A stretch of 64,000 bases of DNA, taken from contig CM044310.1 in the NCBI GenBank assembly GCA_024291935.2, positions 83,946,713 through 84,010,712 of the forward strand, read 5' to 3'. Positions 56,296 through 64,000 of the stretch are shown piece by piece. The notes under the pieces were generated by a model. That model saw only the letters and a program-made list of their open reading frames with translations. It made no database searches and had not been told where the DNA came from. The stretch comes from Okapia johnstoni (Eukaryota > Chordata > Mammalia > Artiodactyla > Giraffidae). Position 1 is the stretch's first letter. Every line of letters begins with the position of its first letter. Both the position numbers and the translations under genes were made by a program.

Positions 56296-57094
56296 CATAA
56301 CTTAGACTCTGCCTGAAATGCTACCTTCTGGGAATCTCTTCCTACACAGAAATTTTAGTAACTCAAGGAATTTAGCTCTATGTCACTGGCACTTTTCTAG
56401 GAGAGTTCACCCTAAAGCCAATGTTTGACAAGAGCCCAACTATGTCTTCCTTGGACTTAGCCTGGCATGGGTTTGAAAGATGGCTCTGCCATTTACTGGC
56501 AGCATGGTTACAACCCTATCTCTAATCAATACGCATTTGTGTTCAATTTTAGGAGGTTCATTTATACTCCCCTTCTGTCCCAAGCCCATCCAAAAGCCCT
56601 CCATGCTAAGAGCTTGTCCATTTACCCTCCCAGTTAAGGTGACTAAATGCCCTGATTTGCCCAGAACTGAAGAGATCCCTAGATGTTGTCTTTCAATGCC
56701 CAAACTGGAAAAGTCTCAAACAAACTGGAACCAGTTGGTCACCATACTCCCAGATGAAAGACTGGTTAGAGGCCACCCATATAGGATATGTTTGCATTGT
56801 TTTGATTTTCCATTGGAATACCTGTAAGGAAAGAAAAAGAAAAGGAATAGGGCCTAAGAAACTGGAATCCATTCTGCTGCGAGTTTGATAGAGGCCTCCA
56901 CAAAAAAAGACAGTAAATATAGGTACTTATCCAGATGAGAAGGGGACTGGGGCAATGGGATCAAAAATCAGGAAGGAAACAGAGATCACAGCGTGGCTAC
57001 CTGGTCCCACGCCTGATAATGGATTCTGGGGATTAACCATAGGAAGGCTGTAGGAGGGCTACCAGCAGGAGGAGCATCACAGTAGGAACAAAGA
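56296..57094. other. Stretch without gene; possible L2 trace
   Basis: 56305-56425 faintly resembles L2 ('tgaaatgctaccttctggga'). A 115-codon plus frame (56480-56827) and an opposed 87-codon frame have no recognised relatives. Confidence 0.4.
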
Positions 57095-57310
57095 CGCTAG
57101 AGACAGACAGACTTGGGTTTGAAATTCATCTGCCATCTACAAGGCCTAAACATGTAACCTAAATGATTAAGCTTCAGTTGTTGCATCTATAAAATGAAAA
57201 AATATTACAGGGTCTCCATAAGGACTCAGTGCATTCCTGCTTGTCTAAGTACTTGGCACACTCCTCTGGAATTGTTGGGTATTACATTTATTATCATCAT
57301 TATTTTACTT
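57095..57310 (+). repeat. MIR SINE
   Basis: 'gacagacttgggtttgaaat', 'gttgcatctataaaatgaa', 'ctaagtacttggcacactc', 'tacatttattatcatcatt'. Near full length but diverged. Confidence 0.67.
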
Positions 57311-57370
57311 GTAGGGACTGATGATGGTCAGCCAAAAAAAGTAGCGGATGGGGCTGAAGGGTCATGATAG

Positions 57371-57497
57371 AAAGAAAGTGAAGTTGCTCAGTTGTGTCCG
57401 ACTCTTGGCGACCCCATGGACTGTAGCCTACCAGGTTCCTCTGTCCATGGGATTCTCCAGGCCAGAACACTGGAGTGGGTTGCCATTTCCTTCTCAT
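57371..57497 (-). repeat. Bov-A SINE monomer
   Basis: Reverse-oriented single Bov-A unit without head: 'agtgaagttgctcagttgtg' to 'ggttgccatttccttctc'. Confidence 0.92.
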
Positions 57498-57834
57498 AGT
57501 TGCCTTTAAATACATACAGGCTAACACTCAGAAGCAGGACTCACCTTTTGCAGATTAATAATTAAAATAAAAACACTCAAGGCCCACACAAGACTCTCTA
57601 GTTCCTAAAGTATCTTGATATATACTAGGGACAATTAGAAGCAGCAGATTCAAAAGCTACAAGAATGGAGATTTTTATATAATAAGGGAAAATTATTTTT
57701 TTAATCACAAAAGACTGTCTAGAGGTTCAGAGACTTCTCATTCAGGTGTGTTGAAGCTGGCCTACATCTGGAATGTTAGAAGAGGTTAGACTAGACCTCA
57801 GCAGCAATTTATATTATTTGGCAGGCAGTTGATA
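57498..57834. other. Stretch without gene or recognised repeat
   Basis: AT-rich, nothing recognised. Confidence 0.5.
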
Positions 57835-58130
57835 GGAAAAGTCAAGAATATAGGCAGCCTGCCTTGGTTCACAGAGAAGGCAATGGCACCCCACACCAGT
57901 ACTCTTGCCTGGAAAATCCCATGGACAGAGGAGCCTGGTAGGCTGCAGTCCATGGGGTCGCTAGGAGTTGGACACGACTGAGCGACTTCACTTTCACTAT
58001 TCACTTTCATGCATTGGAGAAGGAAATGGCAACCCACTCCAGTGTTCTTGCCTGGAGAATCCCAGGGACAGGGGAGCCTGGTGGGCTGCCATCTATGGGA
58101 TTGCACAGTCGGAGACGACTGAAGCGACTT

Positions 58131-58163
<33 letters not shown>

Positions 58164-58385
58164 CTTGGTTCAAATGTTAGCCCCAACACTGAACAGCTGT
58201 GAAACCTTGGGCAAAACACTTAACCCTCCTGAGCCTCAATTACCAACTCATTAAATTGAAGCCAATACTTACACTGACCTCAGAGAAAATGGAGAACAAT
58301 CGTGAGCCAATGCACCTAAAGCAGTTAATAGGGTGTCTAGCATGTACTGGCACTCAATAAATATTAGCTATTTTTATCTAAAAAT
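57835..58385 (+). repeat. MIR SINE interrupted by BOV-A2
   Basis: The MIR head is at 57840-57871 ('gcagcctgccttggttc'). The main part resumes at 58163: 'ccttggttcaaatgttagc', 'cagctgtgaaaccttgggc', 'gagcctcaattaccaactc', 'ggcactcaataaatattagc'. The BOV-A2 between carries a TSD made from MIR sequence, so it inserted later. Confidence 0.8.
57862..58172 (+). repeat. BOV-A2 SINE with (AGC)10 and 10-bp TSD
   Basis: Dimeric BOV-A2 (57872-58162): two Bov-A units joined near 57995-58015, then ten AGC units at 58131-58160. Perfect 'ccttggttca' copies lie at 57862-57871 and 58163-58172. The low divergence and intact triplet tail suggest a fairly young insertion. Confidence 0.95.
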
Positions 58386-59747
58386 GTCTGGTGACAAGTT
58401 GGAGTATTTTAAAAGCATGAATATTTCTTCATCCTTTAATATTTGAAAATTGCTAAAATATTAGCAAACAAATTAGTAATTATCAGTTAATCAAATCTCT
58501 AACTGCATGGTATATCCCATTTCCTGATCATTCTTGGTTAAAAAAAAAAAAATGAGGAGCAGCAAAGTGTACTGAAGAGCTTCAATCCACAAAGTATTGT
58601 CTGTCTTAGGCACTGTGTCACTGTTTCCCCAAAGATAGTCACCTATGATGTATAGTAACACAAAGTACTTAATGGATCAAGAGATTTGATATGGGCTTTT
58701 AGTAATAAATCCATGGTCCAAGAAGGGGGAATTTTCTTACAACCTTTTCTCCCCAAAGAGCTATTAATAAAAAATAACCCAGAGGATATATTTCTACTAA
58801 ACCAAGATTCCTGGGATGTAAACCCTTACTCGAGTCATGCTGAGCCCTTTATCCCTACTGAAAAAAAAGTCCAGAATGATTGATGAATCCTGCCAGGAGA
58901 CTGTCACACATTTTGCCTTGCACCATTATGTACATTTCATACGTAGTAAACTTTAATGTGGATATCTTTCAAGCTCTACCTGGAAATGGGCAAGTGTAAA
59001 GGAGGCCTTTCAGTTTAATAGCCCTGCAATTTGAGTTCTCATTCTGTATCAACCATGAGGTCACTTAGTGGGAATGGTGAGAGCCCTTCACCTCTCATCA
59101 CATCTGATTCTACCCACCAAAAGTGAAGCCAATGGAGACCTGTAAATTTGGGCTCCAGGGTAGAAAGTCCAGGAAGCTGGCCTCAACAGAAATTTCTCCT
59201 GATTGATGATTAATTTGGAAGCAGAGCCCTATATAAAGGAGAGGCTATTCAAAAGAAAAGTTGAACTTGCCTGAACGAAAGTTACAGCTAATAATTATTT
59301 CATAGCTTACAATAAATATGATTGAACTAGTGAGGTTTAATGTATCAAAGGGTGGCTAGCAATTCCAATAGTAAGGGCATCTCATTATGTATCTGAAGAG
59401 GAAGGTTTGAGTTTGTCAAATGACTCATCCAGGAAAAGAATTAAAAAAAGAGAGAGAGAGACCCTATCAGCAATGTGAATTTTGAAGTTTTCAGATCTCA
59501 GTCAACCCAGGTCAACAACTTTATGGTATTTAAAAAAAAAATTTTTTGAGGAACATTTACAGACACACACATAATTAATGTTTATTCTAAGTAGCTATAA
59601 AACTAAAAACATGCTTGTGACAGTTATTGACAAGTCAATCAGGTATCTTAGTAGAAATCAAAAATAAAACTTCCTTGCTCCATTTTCCTAGTTCACCTTG
59701 CCGTATTTTTGAGATGTGGCTAAATGCTGCTCCTACTCTTTAAATTA
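58386..59747. other. Stretch without gene or recognised repeat
   Basis: A run of A at about 58541-58552 and an AG patch at 59446-59460. No family recognised. Confidence 0.45.
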
Positions 59748-59957
59748 GGGCTTCCCAGGTGGCTCAGCAGTAAAGAATCTGCCTGCAATGCAGGAGGCAC
59801 AGGAGATTCAAGTTCGATCTCTGGGTGGGGAAGATCCGCTGAAGGGGGAATGGCAATCCATGCCAGGAAAATCCCACAGACAAAGGAGCCTGGGGATCTA
59901 TAGTCCATGGGGTTGGAAAGAGCTGGACACGACTGAAGTGACTAAGCACGCACACAC
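59748..59957 (+). repeat. Bov-tA SINE
   Basis: Plus-strand: head 'agggcttcccaggtggctca', body with small deletions, tail 'ggacacgactgaagtgacta'. Loosely matching A/T-rich flanks ('actctttaaatt' and 'actctaaatt') suggest a TSD. Confidence 0.93.
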
Positions 59958-61029
59958 TCTAAATTGTGGATCTTGTTTACAATATTATGACAGGTATAGG
60001 TGTTGTTAATTGAGTTCACATGGAATAATTCACTTGCTGCCTGATTTTGGAGATAGGGATTTACATTGCCTCTGGTCAGTCCACTGAGATGCAGCTGCAA
60101 AAGAGGATGTTAACAATCTGAGTCTCCAGAAGCAGGAGGCCGCGCCAGAGGTGGCCTCTCTTTTTTGCAGACCCAAATGTACAATTTTCCCCCAGGCCAA
60201 AAGAAATTGCTCCCCAGCCAGATGAGATACCCTGGAGAATCCCAGTGGAATATTTTTGCTCTGTCAGAATCTACACATTACCAAGGGAAAGGCTTTCTTC
60301 ACAGGTCTGAGACCTAGAATGATTCGGGAAAGAGTGTGTGTTATATATGTTGCCACTTTTTAAAAATATCACTCAATAAACCAACCCAAGAACTTGCCCA
60401 GGGTTAAAATTAGCTTTCTTATGTGCATACACTGGTCTGTTTATACCTATTACTTAACCAAGGGAAACTCATCTTTTCTTCTTTCCACGGAAAACAATCT
60501 TTAAAAGCCATAAAAATCCCGCCCTCCATGAATTCAAGAGAGGTAGGAGCCTTTAGGGAGAAAGGAAGCAGCTGTGGAAGTCAGAAGTGTCATTTGGAGA
60601 ACATGTCATTCGTTCTGCCCAGCTCAGTAATCTTGACAGTTAGAGGGGTAAGGCATGCTTTGCCCCATGATAAAATGTGAAATGAAATTGTACATTTATA
60701 AATAAATGATCTGACTCTAATTGGCATTTCTAAGCCCTCTCTGGGTAGAAGCTTTCTTGTTAACAAGCTACAGCATTTGACACTGGTGATATAGGAGCCT
60801 CAGAAGAGAAATTGCAAGACTATTTCTAAACTCCTATTTAGTAATAGAACCTGGAAACTTTCTTTTAATACCTGCACCTCTGACTGACATATGGAGAAGT
60901 TAACAATAAAAGTTTTTGAGCATAGCTAGAGCTGAAAATAAGAAGCAAAACATTCTCAAGGAAGATAAAAGTAGATTTTTAAAGGTTACATATCTTAGGA
61001 GAAGTGTAGGTTTGGGATAAGAGATATAC
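59958..61029. other. Repeat-poor stretch without gene
   Basis: No repeat recognised. Includes a 12-bp perfect palindrome 'cttgttaacaag' at 60756-60767 and some CpGs ('gaggccgcgccagagg'). It could contain conserved non-coding DNA. An 85-codon frame (60423-60680) has no known relatives. Confidence 0.4.
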
Positions 61030-61340
61030 AAAATGAACCTGGAACATCTCTTCATAGCTGAAAGCAAAGATGTACTAAAAAACTAAAAGGCATAGTACAA
61101 CAAAAAATCTACACTGATGTGGACATATCAAAGGGACAAAGGAGCCAGCTGAAAGCACTTCCAACTGACAATGCTGGAACAATTAGGCAGCAATATAAAT
61201 TAAATAATATTAGATTATAACTCAAAGTATATTATAAACATCCATGAGTTCATATGGACATAAATAGTTGAGCCAATTAAATTAGGGGAGAAGTGATGAA
61301 TTTCTCATTCTGAAGAACTGCAAATATTTGTATATTATTT

Positions 61341-61350
61341 TGTCCTCAAG

Positions 61351-61407
<57 letters not shown>

Positions 61408-61623
61408 CAGTTGTGTACGACTCTTCGTGGCACCATGGACTGTAGCCTGCCAGGCTTCTCTGCCCATGGAATTTTCCAAGCAAGAATACTGGAGTGGGGT
61501 GCCATTTCCTGCTCCAGGAGATCTTCCTGACCCTGGGATCGAACTCTTATCTCTTGAGTCTCCTGCACTGGCAGGTGGATTCTTTACCACTAGCACCACC
61601 TGGGAAGCACTCTGTCTTCAAGG
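61341..61623 (-). repeat. Bov-tA SINE with (GT)26 at its tail
   Basis: Reverse Bov-tA (61406-61612) whose 3' tail continues into 26 GT units (61353-61404). Flanks 'tgtcctcaagg' (61341-61351) and 'tgtcttcaagg' (61613-61623) form a TSD with one mismatch, so the microsatellite arose inside the inserted copy. Confidence 0.93.
61353..61404. repeat. (GT)26 microsatellite
   Basis: Fifty-two bases of perfect GT, the longest dinucleotide tract in the window and very likely polymorphic. Confidence 0.98.
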
Positions 61624-62217
61624 AGGTGGAGCATAACTTCCCACTCCTTAAGTGGGGCCTGCGCACAGTAACTTCCTTCTAAAGTATTTAGGAAAGAAAA
61701 GAGGAAGGAAAAGAGTGACCTCACCATGGAGACACCTGACAAACACTTCCTTAGCCAGGTGATCAGGTCAATAGCAACAGTGACAAGTCATGTTGATAGT
61801 GTAATTCCTTGATGAAAATGGTACTAATTTTTGTGGTATTCCTCCCCTAAACTCACAACTCTGGTATAATCATGAGAAAAACATCAGACAAATTCCAGTA
61901 GTGTGGCATTTTAAAAAGATGTCTGACCAGTACTCCTCCAAATTGTCTGGGTCATCTAAAAACGAGAAGTCTGAGAAAGTGTCACAATCATGAGGAACTT
62001 GAAGAGACAGGAAAACTAAATGTAACAACATACTGGAACAGAGAAAGGCCATTAGGTAAAACTAAGGAATTTATGAACTTTAGTTAATAGTACTGTGTCA
62101 ATACTGGTTCAATAAGTGTAACAAAAGTACCATGTTTGTGTAAAGTATCAACAACAGGGCAACTGAATGCAGGTGTAAAGGAATTCTCTGTACTATTTTG
62201 TCAAAGGAAATCCAACA

Positions 62218-62310
62218 AAGAGGGGATATATGTATACATTTAGCTGATTCACTTTGCTGTACAGTAAAAACAAGCCCAACATTGTAAAGTAACTCTATTC
62301 CAGTAAAAAA
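62218..62310 (+). repeat. L1 3' end fragment inside L1ME
   Basis: 'gggatatatgtatacattta', 'gattcactttgctgtacagt', 'aacattgtaaagtaactcta', 'ccagtaaaaaac' match the last ~90 bp of a younger L1. The host L1ME continues on both sides. Confidence 0.75.
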
Positions 62311-62370
62311 CTTCAAATTTTTCTCTGTAATTCTAAAACTTCTAAAAAATAAAGTTGGTATTTAAGAAAG

Positions 62371-63479
62371 GATACAAACATAGACGTGTGCATAATAAGA
62401 TTTAGGACTTATCTAGGTGAACAACTTCAAAATGAAAAGTAAAACCAATCTAGCATTTCCAGTCTTTTTAGTACCTGAACTGTACCCCTGAAAGTCAATC
62501 CAGTTGCCACCCAATCAGCTAAGACAGCTCTAGATTTTACATAGACCCACCTCCAGCTCAATTCTTGGGTGTGAAGGCAATTAAAAGATGAGGGTACTTT
62601 GCCGAGAACATCTTTCCTCCTTGTGAATAGTAATTGCATGGAACTGCATTGCATATTACAAATTTCTACTACTGAGTAAACCTATTCATTACTTCACCCC
62701 TTAACAAATACTTATTTACACTTTTGGATTATAGGAACTATACTAGGCAATAGACACCTAGCTGAAATAAAAGACAGGGCAGTCTCTCATGGACTTCACA
62801 TTCTGGTGGGCGGGGGGTGCAGTAAGCAGCGACAAGTCAGTTAATTTCCAGTTGCTCCCACTAGTCAATGACACCAGACATTTTCAGATGCACCCCTCAC
62901 CCGCTTCCAAGCTTTCTTAATTTCCTATTCTGTGATTCTGCTTCTTGGACTTAACATATAAGGTCTTTTGCTCTCTCTCTGTAGGCATCTTGAAAAGAGA
63001 CAATTTTTTCTAACAGCATACTAAAGCAAGAAGAGGCAGCTGAATCCATAATTCAACTTCCTTATTTTTACAAATAAGCTCAGTATTTTTACAGTGAAGC
63101 TTGGCAGCATTAGACAACCAAAAGCCAGGAAATGGGACCCTAAAACTAACAGTCTCCAATTCAGGGTTCCTTCTAGGATCCCCAGAGCACCCACTATAAT
63201 ATTGTAAAATCTATAGAGTCTTGAAAAACTTCTCACTCTGATATTCCATATAAATATCCAGATAGATATTTCCATCTCTAAAGACCTCCAGGGAAACATA
63301 TCAGCTCTCTCTACACATTCAAGTATTGTGCAATTGACATCCCAGAGAAATCTGACTCTCTTCTGCCTGTTAGCAAAGCGGTGAGGACTTAGCAAGTGAA
63401 CAAAGGATAAAAATGAGACAGAGAATGTGCAGGCTATGAAAGAAATTCTTGGATTTTTTTTCCTTTAATATTATGACAT
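62371..63479. other. Stretch without gene; possible ancient repeat
   Basis: 62690-62850 resembles an old unassigned mammalian repeat ('cttaacaaatacttatttac', 'tcatggacttcacattctgg'). A 124-codon minus frame (63021-63395) has no domain or homologue that I recognise. Confidence 0.4.
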
Positions 63480-63960
63480 CCTACCCATGGCAGACGTTAT
63501 TTTCCCTATGATTGCCAGTAATCTAATTATTTCAGCATGTTTTACAGCAGCGAGTAAATGCAGCACCTAACAAGAAGAAATGCTGCGACACACTTGGCAA
63601 AATATTACCCTGTGATGCTTTAATCAATTATAGCATTGATGGCTGGTAAAGTTGGCAGAGCCCTGGAACCTCTGACCTCCTGGTCCCTGTTAATACCTGA
63701 TGCTATTTTATCTGAGAATCTAATTTGGGTTTGTCAGTAATTAAAATGCATGAAAATCAGTCCGCTGTTAACCCCAGGTCTACCCTTCTGGATCCCAAAT
63801 CTCTTATGAAAAGCTCTTCACCTCAACAAAATGTCAATGGCTGTCTTGGATATTTAGATGTGTATGGATTCAGCAATAGAAAGAAGAGGTGCAATGATCC
63901 AGAATTCCATTCTAGAGATGGAGATGCAGAAAAGGATAGTCAGCTAACTACTTGAGGAAT
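63480..63960. other. Repeat-free block, candidate conserved non-coding element
   Basis: No repeat. Dense homeodomain, POU and MEF2-like A/T cores ('ctaattatttcagcatg', 'ctttaatcaattatagc', 'gtaattaaaatgcatg') alternate with GC-richer text, a texture common in vertebrate developmental enhancers. A 76-codon plus frame (63725-63955) has no recognised family. The assignment is an inference. Confidence 0.3.
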
Positions 63961-64000
63961 AGCCGCAAAACTGTCATTATCTCTTTCTCAAAAATGGGTA

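Larger units (their letters stand above)
61030..62370 (+). repeat. L1ME-type 3' UTR holding two later insertions
   Basis: Old L1 3' UTR text runs through the region: 'ccaggtgatcaggtcaatag', 'atgagaaaaacatcagacaa', 'gaccagtactcctccaaa', 'gaaaggccattaggtaaaac', 'gaactttagttaatagtact', ending 'tctaaaacttctaaaaaata'. A Bov-tA (61406-61612) and a piece of another L1 (62218-62310) break it. Confidence 0.82.

Noticed and set aside
56480..56827. 115-codon plus open frame with an opposed 87-codon frame
   Set aside because: No family resemblance. Overlapping frames on both strands indicate a locally stop-poor stretch.
63021..63395. 124-codon minus open frame
   Set aside because: No resemblance to a known protein. 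Hydrophobic patches alone are not evidence.
1..64000. CRISPR array, operon, prophage or other bacterial system
   Set aside because: The window is mammalian throughout. Spaced repeats are SINEs and LINEs, and no spacer-repeat array exists.

Overview
This is a gene-poor, AT-rich stretch of a ruminant genome, most likely from a bovid (cattle, buffalo, sheep or goat). The evidence is the repeat content: BovB (RTE-clade) LINEs, their dependent Bov-tA and BOV-A2 SINEs, cetartiodactyl CHR SINEs, and L1 3' ends of the ruminant type. These sit on older eutherian layers: MIR, L2, L1M, MLT1-like LTRs, MER20, MER5 and other hAT elements. The sequence alone does not separate the bovid species.

I found no exon, intact gene, tRNA, CpG island or promoter that I can support. 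Open frames longer than 100 codons are either translations of repeats (BovB reverse transcriptase, SINEs) or isolated frames without family resemblance or splice context. The window could be intergenic or lie inside a very long intron. The only fragments with recognisable protein homology are a 5'-truncated BovB ORF2 (24275-25307) and the remains of a hAT transposase (53490-54310). The only RNA-gene relic is a truncated 5S rRNA retropseudogene (56194-56280).

Layout. 0-9 kb: mostly single-copy sequence with scattered SINEs, a MER20, two BovB 3' ends and an L1 3' end. 9-21 kb: a Bov-tA/Bov-A pair with target-site duplication (TSD), a CHR SINE with a 16-bp TSD, MER5 and MIR relics, an inverted BovB, a BOV-A2 with a CTG tract, MER20 and an L1 3' UTR. 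24-27 kb: the longest BovB copy, an odd inverted pair of SINE heads, and two successive L1 3' ends, one split by a SINE. 28-32 kb: an MLT1-like LTR split by about 650 bp, and another MLT1-like LTR in reverse. 36-44.9 kb: BovB copies in both orientations, a short hAT element with a perfect 8-bp TSD, and L1 and SINE pieces. 44.9-49.2 kb: dense L1, including an L1 with an inverted 5' part nested inside an older L1. 51-62 kb: a SINE with extra 3' sequence inside its TSD, a 1.4-kb hAT relic, the 5S retropseudogene, BOV-A2 in a MIR, and an L1ME-type 3' end holding two later insertions. 8.6-9.1 kb and 63.5-64 kb are repeat-free blocks that look like candidate conserved non-coding elements; this impression needs alignment to test.

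Nothing here forms a pathway or operon. What can be read is a history of nested insertions, several fixed in order by their TSDs. I do not see a new molecular system. The most informative structures are the nested inverted L1, the tailless 5S retrocopy, the SINE with possible 3' transduction and the inverted SINE-head hairpin.
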